In this document: positions 7,667-14,776 of the stretch, piece by piece | Position numbering within the stretch: position 1 is the stretch's first letter | Layout: every line of letters begins with the position of its first letter | From: Betaproteobacteria bacterium | GTDB lineage: Bacteria; Pseudomonadota; Gammaproteobacteria; Burkholderiales; SG8-41 | Reading direction: 5' to 3' | DNA length: 45,190 bases | Assembly: GCA_028292435.1 (NCBI GenBank) | Contig: JAQGMI010000071.1 | Coordinates: 1-45,190 of the forward strand | Translations under genes and position numbers: made by a program | The notes under the pieces: model-generated | Database searches by the model: none | Told to the model about the DNA's origin: nothing | Seen by the model: only the letters and a program-made list of their open reading frames with translations

Positions 7667-9019
7667 ATGTTTAACAAAGTGATTGTTGCAAATCGCGGCG
7701 CGATTGCCGCGCGCGTGTTGCGAGCGCTGTATGAAATGAAGATCAAGTCGGTCGCGGTCTATTCGGAGGCGGATTACGGCGCGCCGTATCTCGAAATGGC
7801 GAATGAAACGTATGCGATCGGCGCCGCGCCCGCGCGCGACAGCTATCTGAACCAGGATCTTTTGCTCGACGTATTCAAGCGCGCCGGTGTCGACGGCATG
7901 CATCCGGGCTACGGGTTTCTGTCTGAAAACGCAGACTTCGCGCAGCGCGTGACGGACGCCGGCGTCACCTTCATCGGGCCGTCGCCGAAATGGATAGCCG
8001 CGATGGGCCACAAGACGCGCGCGCGCGAAATCGCCGCCGAGCACGGCATGCCGATGTCGAAAGGCTCCGATGTGCTGCCGATGGAGCCGGATGCGATATT
8101 GGCCGCTGCGCATGCAATCGGCTATCCGGTGCTCGTCAAACCGGCGGGCGGTGGCGGCGGGATCGGCATGCTGCCGGCGAAAGATGCAAGCGAATTGCTG
8201 GCGGTCGTCGAGCGTTCGCGCTCGATGGCGAGCCGCGGCTTCGGCAATGCAGAAGTGTATCTCGAGCGGTTGTTCGAACGCCCGCGGCACGTTGAATTCC
8301 AGGTGCTCGGCGACAAGCACGGCAGTGCGATGCATTTGTTCGAGCGGGATTGCTCGGTGCAGCGGCGCAACCAGAAAGTAATCGAAGAGGCGGCGGCGCC
8401 TGCGCTTGAGCGCTCGCAGGTAAACCCGGTCGCCGATAAGATTGCCAAAATTATGCAAGACCTGGGTTACGACAATGTAGGCACCGTTGAAATGCTGCTC
8501 GGCGCCGACGGCTCGTTCAACTTTCTCGAAATGAATACGCGCCTGCAAGTCGAGCATGGCGTCACCGAAGAAGTGACCGGCGTCGATCTCGTGCACGCCC
8601 AAATCCGCTCCGCGGCCGGCGACAAGCTTGCCGACATCGTGCCGAACAAACTTGCAATCGACGGCCATGCGATCCAGGCGCGTGTTTACGCGGAAGACCC
8701 TAAAAACTTTTTTCCGTCGCCCGGCAAGCTCACGGTGTTTCGACCGCCCGAAGATCCAGGTATCCGCGTCGAAACCGGTTATGCGGAAGGCCGCGATGTA
8801 ACGCCGTATTACGATCCGATGATCGCCAAGGTCATCGTGCACGAACCGACGCGCGAACGCGCGATCGACAAACTCGCCGAAGCGCTCGAAGCCTTCGACA
8901 TCAAGGGACCGAAGACCAATATTCCCGCGGTCGTCGCGATTCTGCGCTCAGAGCAGTTCCGCGCGGGCGATGTGCACACGGGCCTCATTCCCGAAGTGCT
9001 CGGAAAGAAAAAAGCATGA
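7667..9019 (+). CDS. biotin carboxylase subunit of an acyl-CoA carboxylase (divergent active site)
   Basis: The 450-residue protein has the N-domain (VIVANRGAIAARV, HPGYGFLSEN at 79-88), the ATP-grasp domain and the biotin-carboxylase C-domain. It ends without a biotin carrier domain, as in AccC-type subunits. It would carboxylate the biotin of the 73-residue carrier using ATP and bicarbonate. Compared with the usual family motifs, the glycine loop reads AGGGGGIGM rather than GGGGRGM. RRHQK is RRNQK, with Asn235 at the place of the nucleotide-binding His. VEHPVTE is VEHGVTE (295-301). EMNTRLQVEH is intact. Most of the scaffold is normal, so I expect an active but divergent subtype. Its stop overlaps the next gene by ATGA. 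Confidence 0.9.
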   Translation: MFNKVIVANRGAIAARVLRALYEMKIKSVAVYSEADYGAPYLEMANETYAIGAAPARDSYLNQDLLLDVFKRAGVDGMHPGYGFLSENADFAQRVTDAGVTFIGPSPKWIAAMGHKTRAREIAAEHGMPMSKGSDVLPMEPDAILAAAHAIGYPVLVKPAGGGGGIGMLPAKDASELLAVVERSRSMASRGFGNAEVYLERLFERPRHVEFQVLGDKHGSAMHLFERDCSVQRRNQKVIEEAAAPALERSQVNPVADKIAKIMQDLGYDNVGTVEMLLGADGSFNFLEMNTRLQVEHGVTEEVTGVDLVHAQIRSAAGDKLADIVPNKLAIDGHAIQARVYAEDPKNFFPSPGKLTVFRPPEDPGIRVETGYAEGRDVTPYYDPMIAKVIVHEPTRERAIDKLAEALEAFDIKGPKTNIPAVVAILRSEQFRAGDVHTGLIPEVLGKKKA

Positions 9020-9708
9020 GCGTCGTCGATGTGGTTGCGTCGGCGCGCGCGCAGGGGCGCACGGCACTGGATGAGCTGGCGGGCAAAAAGCTGCTCGCTG
9101 CTTTTGGCGTCAGCGTGCCGAATTCAGTCGTCGTGAAAGATGCCGCGGCGGCCGCGGTCATCAAGTTGAAGCCACCTTATGCGGTGAAGGTCATGTCGCC
9201 GGATATCCTGCACAAGAGCGATGCGGGTGGCGTCAAAATCGGTTTGCAGAATGCGGCGGACGTCGCGAGCGCGATCACCGCAATGGCGGCATTGCCTGCA
9301 ATCAGGAGCGCGCGCGTCGAAGGGTTCCTGGTCGAAGAGATGGCCGAGCCGGGACAGGAGATCGTCGTCGGCGCCGTTCGCGACCCCGATTTCGGTCCGA
9401 TGATCATGGTCGGCCTGGGCGGAATTTTTGTCGAAGTGCTCGCCGATGTCGCGTTTCGCATCTGCCCGATTACACGTCTGGATGCTGAAGAGATGCTCGA
9501 CGAACTCAAGGGTGCCGCAATTCTCAAAGGTGCGCGCGGCCGCAAGCCGGTGTCGCGCGAAGCGATTATCGACGTGCTCATGAAAATCGGCGGCGATACC
9601 GGCCTGCTGATCACGCATGCGGAAGATTTTAAGGAAGCCGATATCAATCCGTTGATTGTCACCGAGACTGCCGCTGTCGCCGTCGATGCACGGTTCGTGC
9701 TGGCTTAA
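9016..9708 (+). CDS. ADP-forming acyl-CoA synthetase, beta (ATP-grasp) subunit
   Basis: The product is 230 residues with an ATP-grasp fold of the acetyl-CoA synthetase (ADP-forming) beta type. SPDILHKSDAGGV (about 56-68), VEEMAEPGQEIVVGAVRDP and a C-terminal ADINPLIV are the family's nucleotide and metal motifs. It would make the acyl phosphate/phospho-His step work with the alpha subunit at 9870, converting acid + CoA + ATP to acyl-CoA + ADP + Pi, or the reverse. It overlaps the biotin carboxylase gene by ATGA, so translation is coupled. Elsewhere in the window (25067, 39363) the same two modules are fused in one protein. Confidence 0.88.
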   Translation: MSVVDVVASARAQGRTALDELAGKKLLAAFGVSVPNSVVVKDAAAAAVIKLKPPYAVKVMSPDILHKSDAGGVKIGLQNAADVASAITAMAALPAIRSARVEGFLVEEMAEPGQEIVVGAVRDPDFGPMIMVGLGGIFVEVLADVAFRICPITRLDAEEMLDELKGAAILKGARGRKPVSREAIIDVLMKIGGDTGLLITHAEDFKEADINPLIVTETAAVAVDARFVLA

Positions 9709-9718
9709 TTCAAGCGAA

Positions 9719-9843
9719 AACCGCAAAGGACGCGAAGGAAACCAAGCGCTTTAAAACATAAATATCCGCGCAGGAATCATTCGATCCGATGGTGAGATTT
9801 GTTTTTATAGAATTCCTTTGCGCCCTTCGCGTCCTTTGCGGTT
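9719..9843. repeat. paired inverted repeat A1 (9-bp unit family)
   Basis: The left arm starts at 9719 with AACCGCAAAGGACGCGAAGG. The right arm (9815-9843) is its exact inverse over 20 bases plus another 9-base unit. The arms are built from 9-base units of type GCAAAGGAC. About 75 AT-richer bases lie between. It fills the gap between the beta and alpha synthetase subunits. Related elements lie at 31093-31207 and 41471-41600. Confidence 0.85.
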
Positions 9844-9869
9844 AAAGATTTGCTTTCATGGATTTGTAA

Positions 9870-11303
9870 ATGCTCGAAAAATTCGTCCCACTCTTCATGC
9901 CCAAGACCGTCGCCGTCGTCGGCGCGTCCGCCAAAGGCACGGCGCTGCCCAACGTTTTCATTCGCCGCATCCGCGAATACGGCTTCAGCGGCGATATTTA
10001 TCCGATTCATCCAACCGCGCCGACCATCGACGGTATTCCCGCCTATCCGAATCTCGCGGCGACGCCGAAGCCGGTCGACTACGCATACATCGCCGTCTCG
10101 GGCGCGCAGATTCCCGACATGCTGAAAGTCGCGGCGGGCCGCGTGCGCTATGCGCAAGTCATCTCGAGCGGCTTCGGCGAGGTCGATGAAGGGAAGGACC
10201 TGCAATCGCGACTGCTGGCCGCCGCGCGCGAAGGCGGCATGCGTTTGATCGGTCCGAATTGTCTTGGTGTTTATTCGCCACGCGGCCGTATCACCTTCAC
10301 CGAAATCAGTCCGACTGAAGTCGGGCACGTCGGCGTAATTTCGCAAAGCGGCGGACTCGGCACCGACATCATTCGCCGCGGGCTCGCGCGCGGCGTCAAG
10401 TTTTCGGGTCTTGTTACCGTCGGCAACTGCGCGGACATCGCGCCTTCCGACCTGCTCGAGTTCTATCTCGCCGACGACCAAACCAAAGTGATCGGCTTTT
10501 ATATCGAGACGGCCAAAGACGGCCGGCGGCTGTTCGAACTCCTGCGCGAGGCAAAAGCGAAGAAGCCAGTTGTGATTTTGAAAGGCGGCCGCACAGGTCA
10601 GGGCCTGGCTGCCGCCGCCTCGCATACCGGTTCGCTCGCCGGCGACGAACGCGCCTGGGTGGCGCTGTCGCGGCAAACCGGTTGCGTGCTCGTCGATACG
10701 CTCGACCAGTTCATCGACACGCTGCTCGTTTTCCAGGCGCTGACGCCGCAGCCGCAGCATCCGACCCGGCGCGTTGCCTTGTTCGGCAACGGCGGCGGCA
10801 CGAGCGTGCTCGCGACGGACGGCTATGCGCGTCTGGGCCTCGATGTGACGCCATTCGCGCAGCCGGCGCTCGATGCGCTTGCCGCCTTGAAGCTGCCGCC
10901 CGGAACCAGCATCACGAATCCGGTCGATTGCCCGGTCAGCACGCTGCAGCAGGAAAATGGCAGCGTCGCCGAAAAAATTCTCGACGAAATCTACAGTAAA
11001 GGCAAACCCGAGGCGGTCGTCATGCATCTCAACATGTCGGCGTTCGCGGGACGCACGCCGCCGGAAGTGATCGAGAATGTATTGCAGGCCGCGTTGCGCG
11101 TGCAGGCGAAATATCCCGGACAGGCGCATTTTCTTCTCGTTCTGCGCTCGGATGGCGAGCCCGAGCTCGAAGTCCGCAAGCGCAAGTTCCGCGACAGCGC
11201 GCTGGCACTCGGTATTCCGGTCTACGACGAGATGAGCAATGCGGGTCACGCGCTCGCCGCATTGCAGGCGCACGAGCGCTTCGTGCATACGCGCGGCGGC
11301 TAA
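9870..11303 (+). CDS. ADP-forming acyl-CoA synthetase, alpha (CoA-binding) subunit
   Basis: The 477-residue protein begins with a CoA-binding Rossmann domain (VAVVGASAKGTALPN at 14-28, a Gly-rich loop). Two succinyl-CoA-ligase-like domains follow: IGPNCLGVYSP near 127, GVISQSGGLGTD near 155, and SHTGSLAG at 251-258. His252 is the predicted phospho-histidine. With the ATP-grasp protein at 9016 it forms a two-subunit acid-CoA ligase. The 161-base gap between the two genes holds repeat A1. The ATG at 9870 is the first start in frame after the repeat. The SD is weak. The acyl substrate is unknown. Confidence 0.88.
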   Translation: MLEKFVPLFMPKTVAVVGASAKGTALPNVFIRRIREYGFSGDIYPIHPTAPTIDGIPAYPNLAATPKPVDYAYIAVSGAQIPDMLKVAAGRVRYAQVISSGFGEVDEGKDLQSRLLAAAREGGMRLIGPNCLGVYSPRGRITFTEISPTEVGHVGVISQSGGLGTDIIRRGLARGVKFSGLVTVGNCADIAPSDLLEFYLADDQTKVIGFYIETAKDGRRLFELLREAKAKKPVVILKGGRTGQGLAAAASHTGSLAGDERAWVALSRQTGCVLVDTLDQFIDTLLVFQALTPQPQHPTRRVALFGNGGGTSVLATDGYARLGLDVTPFAQPALDALAALKLPPGTSITNPVDCPVSTLQQENGSVAEKILDEIYSKGKPEAVVMHLNMSAFAGRTPPEVIENVLQAALRVQAKYPGQAHFLLVLRSDGEPELEVRKRKFRDSALALGIPVYDEMSNAGHALAALQAHERFVHTRGG

Positions 11304-11306
11304 CCT

Positions 11307-12515
11307 GTGACAGCCACCGATTTCAAGGCGATGAGTCTTGCGTTCCGCGTTTACAGCGGCAAGGACGCGCTTGAAAATCTGCTGGCTGAACTGAAACGCA
11401 ACAAGGCACAACGCGCGTTCATCCTGTGCGGACGCACCGTCTCGCGCAAAACCGATCTGATCGCGCGCATGCGCCGCATACTGGGTGAAGGCTGCGCGGG
11501 CGTGTTCGACGAAGTCGAGAAAGACTCGACGCTGCCATCGGTACTCGCTGCGACGGCTGCTGCACGCGCCGCTAACGCGGACTTGTTGATCAGCGTCGGC
11601 GGCGGCAGCGTCACGCAGGCGACGCGCGTCGTGGCAATCCTGCTCGCCGAAAAAGGCAAGCCGCACGATCTCATCACGCAGTATCCGGACAACGCGCAGG
11701 CGATCAGCCCGAAACTGAATGCCCCCAAGCTGCCGATCATCAATGTACTGACCGTGCCGACTTCCGCGCAGAACCGCGGCGGCTCGGCGCTGCGCGACGA
11801 TACGCTCGATCACCGCATGGAATTCTTCGACCCCAAAACCAGGCCCAAAGCGCTGTTCTGGGACGCCGACGCGCTGATGACCGCGCCACCGGCGCTGATC
11901 CGCACGGCGGGCTGCTCGGTGTACTGGCGCAGTGTGATGAATCTCGGCTGGACCGACGTCAATCCACTGCTCGAAGGCGTGCGCCTGCATGCGCACCGGC
12001 TGGCGGCCCGCGCATTGCCGGCGGTCATGTCGGCGAACGATGCGACGCCCCGCATCGAACTTTGCGCCGCCGCGTTCCTGCTCAATCGTGATGCCGACGA
12101 AGGCGGCGGCAGCGCGGCGCGGCACTGGGTCGTGCGGGCGACCTACGCGTTTGCGACCTCGCTGTTTATTTCGTTTCCGCACATCGGACAAGGCGAAGCG
12201 AACAGCGCGTTGACCGGCACCGTGATGCGACGGCTCGGCGGCCGCGATCCACAGGCGATGGCCAACCTCGCGCGCGGCCTCGGCGTGTGGGACGACAGCA
12301 AGCCGCTCGCCGACGCGCCGTTGCTCGCGGCAGATTACCTAGACCGGTTCTTCCAAGATCTCGGCATGCCGACGCGTTTGCGCGATCTCGATTTTCCGCG
12401 CGAAGGGCTCGACAAAGTACTGGAAAACTCGCTCAAGAATTTCAATGCCGATCCGAAACGCGAATTCGTGCGCGAGCGCGACCTCCTGAATGACGTTTTG
12501 CAATCTGCCTGGTGA
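11307..12515 (+). CDS. iron-ADH-fold (maleylacetate-reductase-like) oxidoreductase with missing metal ligands
   Basis: The 402-residue protein has the two-domain group III alcohol dehydrogenase fold. SVGGGSVTQATRVVA (about 97-110) is the NAD-binding loop and the C-terminal part is helical. The GTG at 11307 lies 4 bases past the previous stop; the ATG at 11331, with AAGG before it, is an equally good start. Fe-dependent members bind metal with Asp, His, His, His (DALxHA, then H-x13-PH). Here the first site reads CSVYWR (203-208) and the next position is Ala278; only His292 in FPHIG is clear. So it is probably not an iron enzyme. A metal-free reductase such as a maleylacetate-reductase relative, or a non-catalytic role, is possible. 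Confidence 0.75.
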   Translation: MTATDFKAMSLAFRVYSGKDALENLLAELKRNKAQRAFILCGRTVSRKTDLIARMRRILGEGCAGVFDEVEKDSTLPSVLAATAAARAANADLLISVGGGSVTQATRVVAILLAEKGKPHDLITQYPDNAQAISPKLNAPKLPIINVLTVPTSAQNRGGSALRDDTLDHRMEFFDPKTRPKALFWDADALMTAPPALIRTAGCSVYWRSVMNLGWTDVNPLLEGVRLHAHRLAARALPAVMSANDATPRIELCAAAFLLNRDADEGGGSAARHWVVRATYAFATSLFISFPHIGQGEANSALTGTVMRRLGGRDPQAMANLARGLGVWDDSKPLADAPLLAADYLDRFFQDLGMPTRLRDLDFPREGLDKVLENSLKNFNADPKREFVRERDLLNDVLQSAW

Positions 12516-12521
12516 TAGACA

Positions 12522-12920
12522 ATGGACACCTTAAAAGTCGGCATGCGCGACGAAATGGTTTGGGAAGTCACCGAAGAACTCGCAACTTCGCGCGGTGACT
12601 ACAAAGTTTTCTCGACCCCCGGCATGACGCGCTTCGTCGAGATGACCGCGCACAAGCTGGTGCTGCCGCATCTAACACCCGGTCAGGGCCAGGTCGGGCT
12701 GCAGGTGAACATCCGCCACATGGCGCCGACGCCGATCGGCAAAAAAGTGCGCTGCGAAACGGAGCTTATCGCTATCGACCGCCGCAAGCTCACGTTCAAA
12801 ATGAAAGTGTTCGACGAAGTCGAGCAGATCGGCGAAGCGGAACACGACCGTTACATCGTTGACCTCGATAAATACATGGCGAGGCTCAAGGCGAAAATCG
12901 AAGGGTCGAGCGTCGGCTGA
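12522..12920 (+). CDS. FlK-like hotdog-fold acyl-CoA thioesterase
   Basis: The 132-residue protein is a single hotdog domain. Thr32 (STPGMT), Glu40 (RFVEM) and His66 (NIRHMAPTPIG) match the Thr42-Glu50-His76 triad of fluoroacetyl-CoA thioesterase FlK with a constant offset of 10. It would hydrolyse a short acyl-CoA in the cytoplasm. The fluorinated substrate itself need not apply: relatives without the FlK lid use other acyl groups. It starts 6 bases after the ADH-fold gene and ends the + strand operon. It may release CoA from products or dead-end intermediates of the carboxylase/ligase pathway. Confidence 0.8.
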   Translation: MDTLKVGMRDEMVWEVTEELATSRGDYKVFSTPGMTRFVEMTAHKLVLPHLTPGQGQVGLQVNIRHMAPTPIGKKVRCETELIAIDRRKLTFKMKVFDEVEQIGEAEHDRYIVDLDKYMARLKAKIEGSSVG

Positions 12921-12975
12921 AGCGTGAGGTTAGCGCTACTCAGGGGGGCGTCGCAGCGCTTGGTCAGGCGGTAAG

Positions 12976-13350
12976 TTACCGCTCCGTTTCCGTGCTCGTC
13001 AGATGGCGATAGAACGTTAGAGCGTTACGATCCAGGTCGTACAGCGCGAACTCACGCGTTTCCCAAGCTGTATTACAAATACCGTTGCAGCTGCATTCGA
13101 CGCTGCGTTGCTGGTACTCGCTAAAGAGTGCGTCCGGGGCGTCCACCAGAAACCGCAGGCGAATTCTGCTCATCTCGTGCTCGAACTGAAACTGCATATG
13201 AACTTCGACCGCGTCGCGACAAAACCGGACGTAATTCGGTGGATCAGTTTGGTCTTTAAAAGCGAGCTGGAAGCCCAGTTGCCGTGTGTAAAACTCGTTT
13301 GCACGTTTGATGTCGCGTGTACCCGAAATCGGGTGCGTCTTTTTGAACAT
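12976..13350 (-). CDS. VOC-superfamily (glyoxalase/bleomycin-resistance-like) protein, cassette gene
   Basis: The 124-residue protein has two beta-alpha-beta-beta-beta modules: ISGTRDIKRANEFYTRQLGF (8-27) opens the first, and WETREFALYDLDRNALTFYR (96-115) closes the second. This pattern is that of bleomycin-resistance/glyoxalase-type dimers. Members bind or modify small molecules. The resistance role is common in cassettes but unproven here, and the metal ligands are not clear. An unusual CSCNGIC cluster at 87-93 replaces part of the loop before the last strand. It is the last gene of the array. Its start lies 37 bases after an attC core, and its stop overlaps a 7-base palindrome rather than a clear attC. 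Confidence 0.75.
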   Translation of the reverse strand: MFKKTHPISGTRDIKRANEFYTRQLGFQLAFKDQTDPPNYVRFCRDAVEVHMQFQFEHEMSRIRLRFLVDAPDALFSEYQQRSVECSCNGICNTAWETREFALYDLDRNALTFYRHLTSTETER

Positions 13351-13386
13351 AGAAAAATTAAGGTTTGGGCGTATGCGCGCTCAGCG

Positions 13387-13449
13387 GCCTAACGTGCTTG
13401 TTTAGCCGCGCTGGGCTTCGCGGGCGCCGACCGCAGCAACGGTTTAGGT
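13387..13449 (-). other. integron attC-like site 1 (63 bp)
   Basis: On the coding (minus) strand the site starts with ACCTAAA (13443-13449, one mismatch to RYYYAAC). It ends with GTTAGGC (13387-13393), a perfect GTTRRRY core. The TAA stop of the upstream cassette gene lies inside the first core. Arm pairing is the weakest of the three sites. Confidence 0.65.
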
Positions 13450-13896
13450 GCCAGGCTGCGCATACACTTGGCGGTACGCAAGTGTGACAGCGCGCTGTGC
13501 TTCCGGTTCGAGCGCCTCGTGACAGGCTGGAAAATTGCTGGGCTGCTGTTTCCACAATAAAGATGGAGTACCTGGAGGAGGAACGTGAACTATTTGGTTC
13601 CGCATTTTCCGTAGCCACTCAAGTTCAAAATTTGAACCATAGAGGTCTGCCGCTTTGCCATAGTAATCGCCGGTTGCGACATCTCGCAGCGTGGCATCGA
13701 CTACGGCATAGGACAACACGATGACGGAAATCCAAGCGCCGGCACAAAAAGCTTTTTCAATGTCGTACAGCAGGAGCAGCCCTTGTGTGCTCAGCGTCAT
13801 GACCGGAAAGCTCTTACGCTCATTGTCAATGGCACGGTTGAGCCATAACCTTCGCTCTTGGGTGACATTTGTGGAAGGTAACGAGGTGGGTTCCAT
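13444..13896 (-). CDS. HEPN-like cassette protein, function unknown
   Basis: The 150-residue protein is predicted mostly helical. A hydrophobic helix, AFCAGAWISVIVLSYAVVDA (49-68), is followed by LRKMRNQIVH, in which Arg99-Asn100-x3-His104 fits the R-N-x(3)-H motif of HEPN-domain RNases. HEPN proteins act in toxin-antitoxin and abortive-infection systems, or as nucleotide-binding partners. The identification rests on this motif and the helix pattern only. It is followed by attC-like site 1 and its ATG begins 17 bases after site 2, so it is a complete cassette. A membrane helix is an alternative reading of 49-68, but it contains Asp and Trp and fits a buried HEPN helix better. Confidence 0.6.
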   Translation of the reverse strand: MEPTSLPSTNVTQERRLWLNRAIDNERKSFPVMTLSTQGLLLLYDIEKAFCAGAWISVIVLSYAVVDATLRDVATGDYYGKAADLYGSNFELEWLRKMRNQIVHVPPPGTPSLLWKQQPSNFPACHEALEPEAQRAVTLAYRQVYAQPGT

Positions 13897-13912
13897 TGGC
13901 TAAGTATTCGGC

Positions 13913-13970
13913 ACCTGACGTTCACATTTAGCGGCGCTCATTTCGCGTCCGCTGCAATGTGCTGTTAGGC
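13913..13970 (-). other. integron attC-like site 2 (58 bp)
   Basis: On the minus strand it begins GCCTAAC (13964-13970, perfect) and ends GTCAGGT (13913-13919, one mismatch to GTTRRRY). The inner arms pair well: CACATT-G-CAGCGGACGC against CACATT-TAGCGG-CGC, with unpaired extra bases as in attC hairpins. The short length is typical of small sites. Confidence 0.8.
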
Positions 13971-13978
13971 GACTCAAC

Positions 13979-14692
13979 CTATCCACTCTTAAGCCGTCCT
14001 TTTGGTGATAAACGCCGGTTCGAGTAGCGCCAAAAGCGGTCGATGCATTCTTCAAGTTCCGTTCTCGAGAAACGACGAGAGAAGCACTTGCCATTGTCGT
14101 ACTCGAACACAAAATCGAAACCGCCCCAGTTCTGCAGAAATACTTCTTTGGTGATTCCACCGAAATGTGCCTGACATTGGAACCAGCTACCCTTTGGAAT
14201 GAAATCCACCGCTTCAGCATTTACATAGGCATCAAGTGGACTAAGCAACACATTCAAATGAGCTCCTGTCGACTTGCACTCGATAAACGCTCGCTTTGGA
14301 TGAATGCCATCGCCCCAATTCACTTTCAAACGGGGTTGAAACGCGTAGACCAATACCGGTTGGCCTTGTCCGCTACCTCCGCCCAGGAATTGCTCGAACC
14401 CCCAAGAGACCTTGCGAAGTGGGAGCTTGTACCAAAGCAGATACTTCGAGCCGTACGTCCCATCGTGGATTTGCGTGCCTAGAAACGCCCAAGCGAAAAA
14501 CGTAAGGAATAGCGCAGATAGTAGAACCCCGGCGAGCGATAGGGCGATTACAGGTAATGGCGCAGCTCGAAGGTATTGCCAAGAACTGGCGAGCGAGAGG
14601 CCGAGACCGGTGGTAGTTATCGCGCTGACAATCAGCCAACCGAGAAGGCGCCCGGCGGCCGTTGCGGTTACGCTTTTGAACCACTCTCCCAT
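13979..14692 (-). CDS. two-helix membrane protein of unknown function, cassette gene
   Basis: The 237-residue protein has two N-terminal transmembrane helices (about 14-34 and 47-70). A large soluble part of about 165 residues follows, rich in aromatic residues and beta-strand-like segments, with a basic C-terminus (RRLSPKGRLKSG). The region after the helices has GGGSGQGQP near 104, a flexible loop. I recognise no family. The ATG at 14692 lies 10 bases after the GTTAGGC core of site 3, and the gene ends 8 bases before site 2, so it is a clean cassette. The soluble part is most likely cytoplasmic, since two helices bring the chain back. Confidence 0.7.
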   Translation of the reverse strand: MGEWFKSVTATAAGRLLGWLIVSAITTTGLGLSLASSWQYLRAAPLPVIALSLAGVLLSALFLTFFAWAFLGTQIHDGTYGSKYLLWYKLPLRKVSWGFEQFLGGGSGQGQPVLVYAFQPRLKVNWGDGIHPKRAFIECKSTGAHLNVLLSPLDAYVNAEAVDFIPKGSWFQCQAHFGGITKEVFLQNWGGFDFVFEYDNGKCFSRRFSRTELEECIDRFWRYSNRRLSPKGRLKSG

Positions 14693-14702
14693 TCTTAGAG
14701 TC

Positions 14703-14776
14703 GCCTAACGTTGTGGAGGTAAGGGGCGCGCAGCCGACTTGCCGGCGGAGCGTCCCGCTTGACCGAAAGGTTAGAC
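14703..14776 (-). other. integron attC-like site 3 (74 bp)
   Basis: Both outer cores are perfect on the minus strand: GTCTAAC (14770-14776) and GTTAGGC (14703-14709). Between them TCAAGCGGGACGC faces GCGCCCCTTACC, an imperfect stem. This is the best attC of the array. The TAA of the preceding gene lies in the first core. Confidence 0.85.

Noticed and set aside
9719..9843. CRISPR array, suggested by short tandem and inverted repeats
   Set aside because: The units are 9-10 bases, without spacers of constant length, and no cas genes are present.
9777..12191. An 804-codon open frame on the minus strand across the synthetase alpha and ADH-fold genes
   Set aside because: It is antisense to two well-supported genes, has the Arg/His/Ala-rich composition typical of shadow frames in GC-rich DNA, and shows no family motif. 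Similar long antisense frames at 4403-5641, 7664-8842, 26396-27787 and 40188-41387 were dropped for the same reason.
12921..12975. Fourth attC after the last cassette gene
   Set aside because: A 7-base palindrome (GCGGTAA-G-TTACCGC) and an AGCGCT hairpin are present, but no RYYYAAC/GTTRRRY pair can be set; I treat it as an eroded edge or a terminator-like structure for the two convergent genes.
13444..13896. Transmembrane protein
   Set aside because: The one hydrophobic stretch (49-68) contains Trp, Tyr and Asp and fits a buried helix of a HEPN-type bundle better; no further membrane segment is present.
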